Shown here in pieces: positions 46,322 to 54,945 of a stretch of DNA of 64,000 nucleotides. Numbering within the stretch: position 1 is the first letter of the stretch; every line of letters begins with the position of its first letter. A program made the position numbers and the translations under genes. The notes under the pieces were generated by a model, which saw only the letters and a program-made list of their open reading frames with translations, had not been told where the DNA came from and made no database searches. The stretch comes from JAKALD01 sp963817785 (lineage in GTDB: Bacteria; Pseudomonadota; Gammaproteobacteria; Burkholderiales; SG8-39): positions 620,001-684,000 of the forward strand of contig CAWFPL010000003.1 in the NCBI GenBank assembly GCA_963817785.1, read 5' to 3'.

Positions 46322-47254
46322 CTACAGCGCCCCGAAATACTCCGCCATGCGCCGTCGCTGCGCCGCGTCCGGCAGCGCGCCGCAGCCCGCCGCGAGGTTG
46401 TCCTTCATGTGCGCTGGCTTGTCGGTGCCGGGAATCGCGCAGGTGACCGCCGGGTGGCCGAGGACCCACTTGAGGAAGAACTGCGCCCAGCTCGCGATGC
46501 CGAGCTCCGCGGCCCAGGCCGGCAGCGGCTTGCCGCGGACGTGCGCGAACATGCCGCCCTGGCCGAACGGCCGGTTGACGATCACCGCCACGCCCTTTTG
46601 CTGCGCGAGCGGCAGCACGCGCTGCTCGGCCTGGCGCTCGGCGAGCGAGTAGTTGATCTGCAGGAAGTCGTACTGCCCGGTCTCGAGCCAGCGCTCGACC
46701 TCCGGGTAGGCCGCGGCCGTGTAGTGGGTGATGCCGATGTAGCGCACGCGGCCCTGCTGCTTCCACTGCTCGAGCGTCCTGGTGTGCACGGCGACGTCGA
46801 GCAGGTTGTGGATCTGCATCAGGTCCATGCGCTCCACGCGCAGGCGCTGGAAGGAGCGTTCCATCTCGCGGATGCCCGCCTCGCGCCCGGTGGTCCAGAC
46901 CTTGGTGGCGATGAACAGCTTGTCGCGCAGGCCGAGGGCGGAGACCAGGTCGCCGACCACCGCTTCGCTGGTGCCGTACATCGGCGAGCTGTCCACGACC
47001 TTGCCGCCGCCTGCGACCAGGTCCGCCAGCACTTCGCGCAGCGGCACGCGCGCCGCCCGGTCGTTGCCGACGTCGAAGGTCTGCCAGGTGCCGAGCCCGA
47101 TCACCGGCAGCAGCTCGCCGCTGACCGGAATGGGGCGCGCGTTCATGCGTTGCGCGGTCCCTTGCGCCCGCGGGCGGCGCGCGAGCAGCGCCGCGGGCGC
47201 GCCCGCCAGCAGCCGCAGCGCGCGCCGGCGCTCCGCGATGCGAGATCCCGCCAT
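46322..47254 (-). CDS. aldo/keto reductase with exported-type N-terminus
   Basis: The 310-residue protein has the AKR barrel: G-L-G-T-W-Q-T-F, then D-S-S-P-M-Y-G with the catalytic Asp and Tyr, A-T-K-V-W with the Lys and Q-I-H-N with the His, all four of the tetrad. It reduces carbonyls with NADPH. The first 35 residues are Arg/Ala/Leu-rich (E-R-R-R-A-L-R-L-L-A) and resemble a twin-arginine-type leader; Tat-exported AKRs are known, but a second Met at residue 37 could give a cytoplasmic form. It ends convergent to the monooxygenase and lies 9 bp after the transporter gene. Confidence 0.9.
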   Translation of the reverse strand: MAGSRIAERRRALRLLAGAPAALLARRPRAQGTAQRMNARPIPVSGELLPVIGLGTWQTFDVGNDRAARVPLREVLADLVAGGGKVVDSSPMYGTSEAVVGDLVSALGLRDKLFIATKVWTTGREAGIREMERSFQRLRVERMDLMQIHNLLDVAVHTRTLEQWKQQGRVRYIGITHYTAAAYPEVERWLETGQYDFLQINYSLAERQAEQRVLPLAQQKGVAVIVNRPFGQGGMFAHVRGKPLPAWAAELGIASWAQFFLKWVLGHPAVTCAIPGTDKPAHMKDNLAAGCGALPDAAQRRRMAEYFGAL

Positions 47255-47263
47255 GCGTTCATT

Positions 47264-48556
47264 CTAGTCTCCCGGCTGCTTCCCGCGCAGCGCCGCCTGC
47301 CGCCGTCCCAGGTAGAAGCTTAACGCGAGTCCGACCGCACCGAGCGGCAGCGCCGCGTAGGCGATTCCCGAAAGTCCCAGGCCGAGGCCCCGCAGCGCGC
47401 CGAACAGCCAGCCCGATGCCGCATCGCCGCCGCGATAGACCACGGTATCGATGAAGTTCTTCGCCTTGTAGCGTTGTTCCCTCGGCAGCACCGTGAACAG
47501 CGCTTCGCGCGCCGGCTTGGAGAAGGCGAACTCGCCGACGCGGCGCGTCACGCCGAAGGCGAGCAGTACCGCGAGCGTGGGGAGCGCGCCGAGGAAGGCG
47601 AATCCCGCGAGCGACAGCAGCGGAATCAGGGCCAGCATCCACGCCACGCCGAGGGCGGCGCGCAGCCGCGCGAAGACGAACAGCTGCGCGAGCAGCGTGA
47701 GCGCGTTGACCGCCAGGTCGACGCTGGCAAACAGCCGCGTTCGCTCGGCGGCGCCGTGCAGCGCGCGGCCGACGATGTCGACCTGCTCGAAGTACAGCGC
47801 GGTCGACAGCGCGGTGTAGCACAGCAGATAGCCGCAGATCGCCAGCAGGTAGGGCGAGGACAGCGCCGCGCGCGCACCGGCCGCGATGCCGCCGCCGAGC
47901 GGCGCTTCGGGCGACGGGTCCCCCTGGCGCGGGTGGGCGCGCGCCCAGCGCAGCAGCATCCGGATGCAGCCGGTCGCAGCGGCCAGAAACGCGGCCGAGA
48001 GCAGCAGCAGATTGGGCACGCCGAGCGGCAGCACGGCAAGCGCGGAGATCGCGGGCCCGGCGATGGCGCCGCAGCTGCCGCCCGCGGCGATCGCGCCGTA
48101 CAGGCGCGCCGCCTGCGCGGCATCGAACAGGTCCGCCATGAAGCTCCAGAACACCGACACCACGAACAGGTTGAACACGCTCAGCCACACGAAGAACACC
48201 GGTGCGACCAGGCGCGGCGCGATGCCGGCGCGCTCGGCCGCCCAGAAGGCGACCAGGTTCAGGATGAAGAACGCGTACACCGCCGGCAGCAGCCGCGCGC
48301 GCGGCAGGCGCGCGCACAGCCAGCCGAACAGCGGCACCATCGCGAGCATGGCGAGGAAGGTGGCGGTGAACAGCCAGCGCAGCGCGCCGGCGCCCGCCTG
48401 CACGCCCATCGCGTCGCGCACGGGGCGCAGGATGTAATAGGCGCACAGCAGGCAGAAGAAATACGCGAACGCCCAGCCGAGCGCGGCGCGCTCGTGCGGC
48501 GCGGCGCGCAGCGCGCGGTCGAGCAGCGGGGGCTGCGGGAGAGCGTGCTCGGTCAT
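47264..48556 (-). CDS. NTP/NDP-exchange-like or MFS membrane transporter
   Basis: The 430-residue protein has about twelve hydrophobic segments, Y-Y-I-L-R-P-V-R-D-A-M-G-V in the first loop and F-W-S-F-M-A-D-L-F near residue 150. R-P-V-R-D-x-M-G is typical of a proteobacterial family annotated either as MFS transporter or as ATP:ADP-antiporter-like. In free-living bacteria the substrate is unknown; true nucleotide exchange is shown only in intracellular parasites and plastids. The ATG at 48556 is preferred over one 52 codons upstream because the latter leader is basic and unlike the family. It is divergent from the lemA remnant. Confidence 0.75.
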   Translation of the reverse strand: MTEHALPQPPLLDRALRAAPHERAALGWAFAYFFCLLCAYYILRPVRDAMGVQAGAGALRWLFTATFLAMLAMVPLFGWLCARLPRARLLPAVYAFFILNLVAFWAAERAGIAPRLVAPVFFVWLSVFNLFVVSVFWSFMADLFDAAQAARLYGAIAAGGSCGAIAGPAISALAVLPLGVPNLLLLSAAFLAAATGCIRMLLRWARAHPRQGDPSPEAPLGGGIAAGARAALSSPYLLAICGYLLCYTALSTALYFEQVDIVGRALHGAAERTRLFASVDLAVNALTLLAQLFVFARLRAALGVAWMLALIPLLSLAGFAFLGALPTLAVLLAFGVTRRVGEFAFSKPAREALFTVLPREQRYKAKNFIDTVVYRGGDAASGWLFGALRGLGLGLSGIAYAALPLGAVGLALSFYLGRRQAALRGKQPGD

Positions 48557-48620
48557 GGATTCGCGCTCGGACTGGTATATTAGCTCCCGCCTGAACGACG
48601 CGACCCGGGGGAGGGGCACG

Positions 48621-49177
48621 ATGAGCACGGGAGGCTGGATTTTTCTGGCGGTAGTGGTGGCGGCGATCGCGTTCGCAATCGCCGTGTACAACGGCCTGGT
48701 GACGCTGCGCAACCGTTACAAGAACGGCTACGCGCAGATCGACGTGCAGCTCAAGCGCCGCTACGACCTGATCCCCAACCTCGTCGAGGCCGCCAAGGGC
48801 TACATCGCGCACGAGCGCGGCACCCTCGAGGCGGTGACCGCGGCGCGCGGGGCGACCCGGCCGCGATGCAGGGGCTCTCGCAGGCCGAGGCCGGGCTGAC
48901 GGGGGCCCTGTCGCGCCTGGTCGCGGTGTTCGAGGCCTATCCGGACCTGAAGGCCAACCAGAACGTGCTCGCGGTGCAGGAGGAGCTCTCCAGCACCGAG
49001 AACAAGATCGCCTTCGCGCGCCAAGCCTACAACGACGCGGTCATGGAGTACAACACCAAGCGCGAGTCGTTCCCGGCCAACACCATGGCCGGGATGTTCG
49101 GCTTCGGGCCGGCCGAACTGCTGCAGGCCACCGAGTCGGCCGAAGAGCGCCAGGCGCCCAAAGTCTCGTTCCAGTGA
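48621..49177 (+). pseudogene. lemA: lemA with a frameshift near 48855-48866
   Basis: The first part, from ATG 48621, gives a membrane anchor (G-W-I-F-L-A-V-V-V-A-A) and the LemA core Y-A-Q-I-D-V-Q-L-K-R-R-Y-D-L-I-P-N-L-V-E. The second part, in another frame from about 48851, continues D-P-A-A-M-Q-G-L-S-Q-A-E-A, then Y-P-D-L-K-A-N-Q-N and F-G-F-G-P-A-E-L. Together they make a normal-length LemA (about 185 residues). The break lies beside a GGGG run, and one extra G would restore the frame. It is either a recent mutation or a sequencing error. The usual partner, an M48 peptidase, follows directly. Confidence 0.85.
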
Positions 49178-49231
49178 GCTGCGAATCGGCGCCCGCGGCC
49201 CGGTCCTAGACGCCGCGGGGGCGCGCTCGCG

Positions 49232-51247
49232 ATGGACTTCTTCGAGCTGCAGGAGCACGCGCGGCGCAGCACCCGCTGGCTGCTGCTGCTCTACCTGCTC
49301 GCGGTCGCGGCCATCGTGCTCGCCGTATGCGCCGGCATCGGCGCGACCTACACCATGAGCGCGCTGTACGGCTTCGCGCCGCTCGCGCGCGAGGTCCGCT
49401 TCGACGGCCAGCACATCGTCGCCTCCTATCTCGGCATCATGCTGCACGGCGTGCCGCCCAAGGTGTATCTGTGGAGCGCCTGCCTGACGCTGGCGACGAT
49501 CGGCGCCGCCACCGCCTTCAAGGTGTCGCAGCTCGCGGGCGGCGGGGAGGCGGTGGCCGAGCTGCTCGATGCGCGCCTGATCGAGCGCGGCAGCAGCGAT
49601 CCGCTCGAGCGCCGGCTGCTCAACGTGGTCGAGGAAATGGCGATCGCTTCCGGGATCCACGTCCCGCCCGTGTACCTGTTGGAAGGCGAACGCGGCATCA
49701 ATGCCTTCGCCGCCGGCTACGCGCCGAACGAGGCGGTGGTGACGGTGACCCGCGGCGCGCTCGAGCAGCTCACGCGCGACGAGCTGCAGGGCGTGCTCGG
49801 GCACGAGTTCAGCCACATCCTGAACGGCGACATGCGCCTCAACGTGCGCCTGCTCGGGGTGCTGTTCGGCATCCTGTTCATCGGCCAGGCGGGGCAGTTC
49901 ATGGTGCGCATGTCGATGCTGGGTCCGCGCGGCCGGCAGCGCGAGGAGGCGAGCGCTTCGGCGGCGATGGCCGTGCTCGGCGTCATCCTGGCGCTGATCG
50001 GCGCGCTCGGGCTGGCGTTCGCGAGCATGATCAAGGCCGCAGTCTCGCGCCAGCGAGAGTTCCTCGCCGACGCCTCGAGCGTGCAGTTCACGCGCAACCC
50101 GGACGGCATCGCCGGGGCGCTCGACACCATCGCGGCCTGGCCGATCGGCAGCCGCGTGGGCAACCTGCACGCCGAGGAGCTGAGCCACATGTTCTTCGCC
50201 CAGGCGGTGGCGAACTGGTTCGGCAGCCTGTTCGACACCCATCCGCCGATCGACGAGCGCATCCGCAGGGTGCGTCCGGGCTTCGAGCGCACGCGCTACC
50301 GCGAGCAGCGCGCGGGGGCGAGTTCGGCGCCGCCGGTCGCGGTGCTCGATGGCGCCGGCAACGTGGTGAAGACGATCGGCGGGGAGGCGGGGGGCCGCGC
50401 GACGGGGGCGGCGGGCGCGGCGGGCGCCCTGGCCATGCTCGGCAGCGCGTTCGGCACCCCGACGCCGCAGCACGTGGACTATGCGGCGCAGTTGCTCGGC
50501 GCGCTGCCGGCTTCGCTCAAGGAGCGTCTGGCGGCGCCCGAGGGCGCCGCGCAGGTGGTCTGCGCGCTGGCGCTGGAGTCCGACGCCGGGTCGCAAGCCG
50601 CGGAAGCTCGCCTGCTCACCGGGCGCCGCGGCGCAGCGTTCGCGCAGGCGGTGCTCGCGGCGTACGCGCAGACGAGCGCGCTCGGGCGCGCGCGCGCGTT
50701 GCCGCTGCTCGCGCTGGCGCTGCCCGCCCTCAGGCAGATGAAGCAGCCCGAGCGCGATGCGTTTCTCGCGGACTACGAAGCGCTGATCGAGGCCGATCAC
50801 CGCGTCACGCTGCACGAGTTCGTGCTGGCGACGCTGCTCAGGCAGAGCCTGCGCGAGGGCGCCGGGCGGTCCATCTCCATGCGCTACCGCAGCGTCGACG
50901 AGATTGCCGCGGACGCGCACGTGGTGCTTTCCGTGGTCGCGTACGCTGCCGGCGGCGATACCGCGCAGGCGTTCGACAAAGGTGCGGTGGCGCTCGGCCT
51001 GAACCTGCGCGCGCCACTGCCTGCGGCCGAGCTCTCGACGCCGCGGGTCGCCGAGTCGCTCGAGCGGCTGCGCCTGCTCGCTCCGCTCGCCAAGCCGCGC
51101 ATTCTCAAGGCCTGCGTCGAGGCCGCGGGCGCGGACGGCTCGTTCCGCATCGCCGACGTCGAGCTGGTGCGCGCGGTGGCGGCGACGCTCGACTGTCCGC
51201 TGCCGCCGGTCATCGAAGCGCTCGATCCGGCGGCGCTCGGCACCTGA
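49232..51247 (+). CDS. M48-family membrane metallopeptidase (HtpX/LemA-associated)
   Basis: The 671-residue protein has two N-terminal hydrophobic segments, the zinc motif H-E-F-S-H near residues 191-195, two more membrane segments and the third ligand in E-F-L-A-D-A near 277, with D-T-H-P-P-I-D-E-R-I near 340. A further 300 residues form a helical C-terminal domain of unknown role, so the protein is twice the size of HtpX. It would cleave membrane or envelope proteins. LemA-M48 gene pairs are a known arrangement in proteobacteria. The ATG lacks a strong ribosome site. Confidence 0.9.
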   Translation: MDFFELQEHARRSTRWLLLLYLLAVAAIVLAVCAGIGATYTMSALYGFAPLAREVRFDGQHIVASYLGIMLHGVPPKVYLWSACLTLATIGAATAFKVSQLAGGGEAVAELLDARLIERGSSDPLERRLLNVVEEMAIASGIHVPPVYLLEGERGINAFAAGYAPNEAVVTVTRGALEQLTRDELQGVLGHEFSHILNGDMRLNVRLLGVLFGILFIGQAGQFMVRMSMLGPRGRQREEASASAAMAVLGVILALIGALGLAFASMIKAAVSRQREFLADASSVQFTRNPDGIAGALDTIAAWPIGSRVGNLHAEELSHMFFAQAVANWFGSLFDTHPPIDERIRRVRPGFERTRYREQRAGASSAPPVAVLDGAGNVVKTIGGEAGGRATGAAGAAGALAMLGSAFGTPTPQHVDYAAQLLGALPASLKERLAAPEGAAQVVCALALESDAGSQAAEARLLTGRRGAAFAQAVLAAYAQTSALGRARALPLLALALPALRQMKQPERDAFLADYEALIEADHRVTLHEFVLATLLRQSLREGAGRSISMRYRSVDEIAADAHVVLSVVAYAAGGDTAQAFDKGAVALGLNLRAPLPAAELSTPRVAESLERLRLLAPLAKPRILKACVEAAGADGSFRIADVELVRAVAATLDCPLPPVIEALDPAALGT

Positions 51248-51261
51248 GCGTCGCGCGCCGC

Positions 51262-51267
51262 TATAAT
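51262..51267 (+). promoter_or_regulatory. -10 element giving a short-leader mRNA for the YdiJ-like gene
   Basis: A perfect TATAAT followed by CGG ends 11 bp before the ATG at 51279. No convincing -35 hexamer and no Shine-Dalgarno are visible. Transcription would begin only about 5 nt before the start codon. The same arrangement recurs upstream of several other genes here. Confidence 0.4.
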
Positions 51268-51278
51268 CGGCCGCGACC

Positions 51279-54170
51279 ATGAGCGCCCCACCCGCCGCGC
51301 GAATCCCCGATCCCGGCGCGCTCGAAGCCGCGCTGCGCAGCGCAGTCTCCGGCGAAGTCCGCTTCGATCCCGGCGCACTCGCGGCGTACGCCGCCGACGC
51401 GTCGAACTACCGCCAGATCCCCGTCGCCGTGGTGCTGCCGCGCACGCTCGACGACGTCGTCGCCGCGGTCGCGGCCTGCTGCGCGCACGGCGCGCCGATC
51501 CTGCCGCGCGGCGGTGGCACGGCGCAGAACGGGCAGAGCGTCAACGTCGCGGTGGTGATCGACTGCTCGAAGTATCTCGACCGCGTGCTGGTGGTGGATG
51601 CGGATGCGCGCAGCGCGCTGGTCGAGCCGGGAACGGTGTGCGACGCCCTGCGCGACGCCGCCGAGCGGCACCGGCTGACCTTCGCGCCCGACCCGGCGAC
51701 GCATTCGCGCTGCACGCTGGGCGGAATGATCGGCAACAATTCCTGCGGCCCGCATTCGGTGATGGCGGGCAAGACGGTCGAGAACCTCGAGCGGCTCGAG
51801 GTCCTGACCTACGACGGCGCGCGCTTCTGGTGCGGGCCGACCAGCGACGCGGAGTACGCGCGCATCGCCGCCGCGGGCGGCCGGCAGGCCGAGATCTACG
51901 CGCGCCTCAAGGCGCTCGCCGGCCGGTACGCGGACCTGATCCGTGCGCGCTATCCGAAGATCAAGCGCCGCGTGTCCGGCTACAACCTCGACCAGCTGCT
52001 GCCCGAGAACGGCTTCAACGTGGCGCGCGCGCTGGTGGGCTCGGAGGGCAGCTGCGCGCTGACGCTGCAGGCGGAGGTCCGGCTGGTGAAGAGCCCGCAG
52101 CACCGCGTGCTGCTGGTGCTCGGCTTTCCCGACATCTACGCGGCGGGTGACGTGGTGCCCGAGATCCTGTGCGCCGCGCCGATCGCCTGCGAAGGGCTCG
52201 ACGACAAGATCATCGGGGGGCTGCGCGAGCGCCGCCTGAAGCTCGAAGACGTCGCGCTGCTGCCGGAAGGGCGCGGCTGGCTGATGTGCGAGTTCGGCGC
52301 CGACAGCCACGCCGAGGCGATGGCCCAGGCGCGCGTGCTCGAGGCGGCGTTCGCCGCGCGCTCCGACGTGCGCGCCTGGCTGATCGAGGACCCGGCCATG
52401 ATCGCGCGCATGTGGACGCTGCGCGAGACCGGCGCGTCGGCGACCTCGCTCGCGCTGGCGGGCAGCGGCCCCGATCCGGTGGTGGGCTGGGAGGACGCCG
52501 CGGTCGATCCGCTGCGCCTGGGCGACTACCTGCGCGAATTCCAGGCGCTCATCGACCGCCGGGGCTACCGCACGTCGCTCTACGGCCACTTCGGCGACGG
52601 CTGCATCCACGCGCGCATCACCTTCGACCTGCGCACGCCCGAGGGCCTCGCGCAGTGGCGCGGGTTTCTCGGCGAGGCGGCGCAGCTCGTGGTGAAGTAC
52701 GGCGGGTCGCTCTCGGGCGAGCACGGTGACGGCCAGGCGAAGGCGGAGTTCCTGCCGCTGATGTACGGGCCCGAGCTGATGCAGGCGTTCCGGGAGTTCA
52801 AGGCGATCTGGGACCCGGACAACCGCATGAACCCGCGCAAGCTGGGCGCCCCGGAGGGCGAGGTGCTGCGCGCCGACGAGAACCTGCGCCTGGGGCCCCA
52901 GTACCGGCCGGTGACGCTCGCCACGCGCTTCGCGTTCAGGAGCCCGGTCGGCGACGGCTTCACGCGCGCGGTCGAGCACTGCATCGGCATGGGCAAGTGC
53001 CGCGCCAAGTCCGGCGGCACAATGTGCCCGAGCTACCGCGCCACCGGCGAGGAGCGCTACTCGACGCGCGGCCGCGCGCGGCTGCTGTTCGAGATGCTGC
53101 AGGGCGAGGTGATCACCGACGGCTGGGACAGTCCGGACGTCGCCGAGGCGCTCGAGTGGTGCCTCGCCTGCAAGGGCTGCAAGAGCGATTGCCCGACGCA
53201 CACCGACATGGCGAGCTACAAGGCGGAGTTTCTGTCGCACTATTTTGAGAAGCGCCGGCGCCCGCGGCACGCGCATGCGATGGGACGCATCGGCGAGTGG
53301 GCGCCCCTGGCGGCCGCGTTTCCGCGCCTGGCCAACTTTTTCACCCAGACCCCGGGACTCGCCGCGCTCGCCAAGCGCGCGGCGGGCGTGGCGCCGCAGC
53401 GCGCGCTGCCGAAGCTCGCCCCGCGCAGCTTCCGCGCCGAGTGGCGCGGGACGAAGCGCGCCGGCGATCCGGTGCTGCTGTTCGCCGACACCTTCAACGA
53501 CTATTTCCGGCCGCAAAGCGCGCACGCCGCGGCGCGGGTGCTCGAGGCCGCGGGCTGCAGCGTCGAGGTGCCGGGCGAGCGCCTGTGCTGCGGCCGGCCG
53601 TACTACGACTTCGGCATGCTCGACCAGGCCAAGGCGGCGCTCGGGCGCATTCTGGTCAAGCTGGCACCGGACATCGACGCCGGCACGCCGCTGGTCGTGC
53701 TCGAGCCGGCCTGCCTGTCGGTGTTCCGCGACGAGCTGGCGAACCTCTTCCCGGACGATGCGCGCGCGGCGCGGCTCGCGCGGCAGGCGGTGTCGCTGGC
53801 CGAGTTGCTGCGCGCGCGCGGCTGGCGGCCGCCCGCGCAGGCGGGCGGGCGCGCGCTGCTGCACGGCCATTGCCATCAGAAGGCGCTCTCGGGCACGGGC
53901 GCCGACCTCGCGCTGCTGCGCGCGGCGGGCTTCGAGGCCGAGGCGCCGGACAGCGGCTGCTGCGGCATGGCCGGCGCCTTCGGCTTCAAGCCGCGGCACT
54001 ACGAGGCTTCGAAGAAAATCGCCGAGCTCGCGCTCCTGCCGAAGCTGCGCGCGGCGGGCGCCGGGACGCTGATCGTGGCCGACGGGTTCTCCTGCCGCGA
54101 GCAGATCGAGCAGCTCGAGGGCCGTCCGACGCTGCACCTGGCCGAGGCGCTCGCGCGAGCGCTCGGCTGA
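51279..54170 (+). CDS. FAD/Fe-S dehydrogenase fusion, YdiJ-like (D-2-hydroxy acid oxidation)
   Basis: The 963-residue protein joins three parts: an FAD-binding PCMH domain (L-P-R-G-G-G-T near residue 72, then G-G-M-I-G-N-N-S-C-G-P), a GlcD-type C-terminal lobe with G-E-H-G-D-G-Q near 484, and an iron-sulfur/CCG part with C-I-G-M-G-K-C-R and C-L-A-C-K-G-C-K-S-D-C-P, then two C-C-G elements (L-C-C-G-R, C-C-G-M-A-G). This order and length match YdiJ, a D-2-hydroxyglutarate/D-lactate-type dehydrogenase of the membrane respiratory chain. Substrate is inferred from family only. Confidence 0.9.
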   Translation: MSAPPAARIPDPGALEAALRSAVSGEVRFDPGALAAYAADASNYRQIPVAVVLPRTLDDVVAAVAACCAHGAPILPRGGGTAQNGQSVNVAVVIDCSKYLDRVLVVDADARSALVEPGTVCDALRDAAERHRLTFAPDPATHSRCTLGGMIGNNSCGPHSVMAGKTVENLERLEVLTYDGARFWCGPTSDAEYARIAAAGGRQAEIYARLKALAGRYADLIRARYPKIKRRVSGYNLDQLLPENGFNVARALVGSEGSCALTLQAEVRLVKSPQHRVLLVLGFPDIYAAGDVVPEILCAAPIACEGLDDKIIGGLRERRLKLEDVALLPEGRGWLMCEFGADSHAEAMAQARVLEAAFAARSDVRAWLIEDPAMIARMWTLRETGASATSLALAGSGPDPVVGWEDAAVDPLRLGDYLREFQALIDRRGYRTSLYGHFGDGCIHARITFDLRTPEGLAQWRGFLGEAAQLVVKYGGSLSGEHGDGQAKAEFLPLMYGPELMQAFREFKAIWDPDNRMNPRKLGAPEGEVLRADENLRLGPQYRPVTLATRFAFRSPVGDGFTRAVEHCIGMGKCRAKSGGTMCPSYRATGEERYSTRGRARLLFEMLQGEVITDGWDSPDVAEALEWCLACKGCKSDCPTHTDMASYKAEFLSHYFEKRRRPRHAHAMGRIGEWAPLAAAFPRLANFFTQTPGLAALAKRAAGVAPQRALPKLAPRSFRAEWRGTKRAGDPVLLFADTFNDYFRPQSAHAAARVLEAAGCSVEVPGERLCCGRPYYDFGMLDQAKAALGRILVKLAPDIDAGTPLVVLEPACLSVFRDELANLFPDDARAARLARQAVSLAELLRARGWRPPAQAGGRALLHGHCHQKALSGTGADLALLRAAGFEAEAPDSGCCGMAGAFGFKPRHYEASKKIAELALLPKLRAAGAGTLIVADGFSCREQIEQLEGRPTLHLAEALARALG

Positions 54171-54192
54171 GCGCGCGGCGCGACGCAACCGC

Positions 54193-54198
54193 TACAAT
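54193..54198 (+). promoter_or_regulatory. -10-like element directly before the ankyrin gene
   Basis: TACAAT (5 of 6) followed by CGG ends 7 bp before the ATG at 54206, in a 35-bp gap. With no Shine-Dalgarno present, a leaderless transcript is likely if the element is used. The flanking bases closely repeat those at 51260-51270. Confidence 0.35.
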
Positions 54199-54205
54199 CG
54201 GCGCG

Positions 54206-54925
54206 ATGCGCAGGCTTGTTCTGGTCGTGCTCCTTGCGGCGACCTTTCCGGCGTTCGCCCAGCCGGCGCCGGGCGGCGTGGACGCGCGCCTGTTCGCCGC
54301 GATCGCTGCCGGCAAGGAGCTGGCGGCCGAAGGGCTGGTGCTGCGCGAGCACGCGGACGTCAACGCGCGCGACGCCGAGCACGAGACCCCGCTGATGCGC
54401 GCGGTCGAGAAGAACATGACGGAGCTGGCCGGCGTGCTGCTCAAGGCGGGCGCGAGCCTGTACCCGCGCACGGAAAGCGGCGAGACCGCCCTGCATCTCG
54501 CGGCGATGAGCGCCGATCCGTCCATGGTCATGCTGCTGCTCAAGGCCGGCGCCGACCCGAAGGCGCGCAACGACGACGGCGAATCGGCGCTGTTCTGGGC
54601 CGCGCTCACCGGCAACGCGCGCACCGTGGCGGCGCTCCTCGCCGGCGGGGCGGACCCGAACGTGGCGGACCTGAAGGGCGACACGCCGCTGCACGCCGCG
54701 GCCGACGCGGGCTCCGTCGACACGGTCAAGCTGCTGTTGCCGGTCACCCGCGATCCGCGGGCGAAGGACCGTGCCGGCAAGACCGCACGCGACCTGGCCG
54801 CCGCGCGCGGCTACGACGACGTGGTCGCGCTGCTCGACGCGTGGAAGCCCGAAGCCGCCGGCACGAACTGGAGCACCGGCCCGATCGAAGGCCCGGACAA
54901 ACCCCTGGGCCGCAGCGCCGAGTAG
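54206..54925 (+). CDS. secreted ankyrin-repeat protein
   Basis: The 239-residue protein has a signal peptide (M-R-R-L-V-L-V-V-L-L, cleavage after A-F-A) and five ankyrin repeats between about residues 50 and 210, with repeat signatures such as E-T-P-L-M-R-A-V-E, E-T-A-L-H-L-A-A-M, E-S-A-L-F-W-A-A-L and D-T-P-L-H-A-A-A-D. It is therefore a periplasmic protein-binding module. The C-terminal 30 residues are Pro/Gly-rich and end R-S-A-E. It follows the YdiJ-like gene by 35 bp. Partners are unknown. Confidence 0.9.
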   Translation: MRRLVLVVLLAATFPAFAQPAPGGVDARLFAAIAAGKELAAEGLVLREHADVNARDAEHETPLMRAVEKNMTELAGVLLKAGASLYPRTESGETALHLAAMSADPSMVMLLLKAGADPKARNDDGESALFWAALTGNARTVAALLAGGADPNVADLKGDTPLHAAADAGSVDTVKLLLPVTRDPRAKDRAGKTARDLAAARGYDDVVALLDAWKPEAAGTNWSTGPIEGPDKPLGRSAE

Positions 54926-54945
54926 GAGGCGTGCGGACAGCCGCG

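Noticed and set aside
47264..48712. Upstream start for the NTP/NDP-exchange-like transporter
   Set aside because: It would add 52 basic, non-hydrophobic residues unlike the family and overlap the lemA region. The ATG at 48556 starts near the first helix.
51261..54188. A 975-codon minus-strand frame opposite the YdiJ-like gene
   Set aside because: Antisense shadow of a clear FAD/Fe-S dehydrogenase; Arg/Ala/Leu-rich with no motifs.
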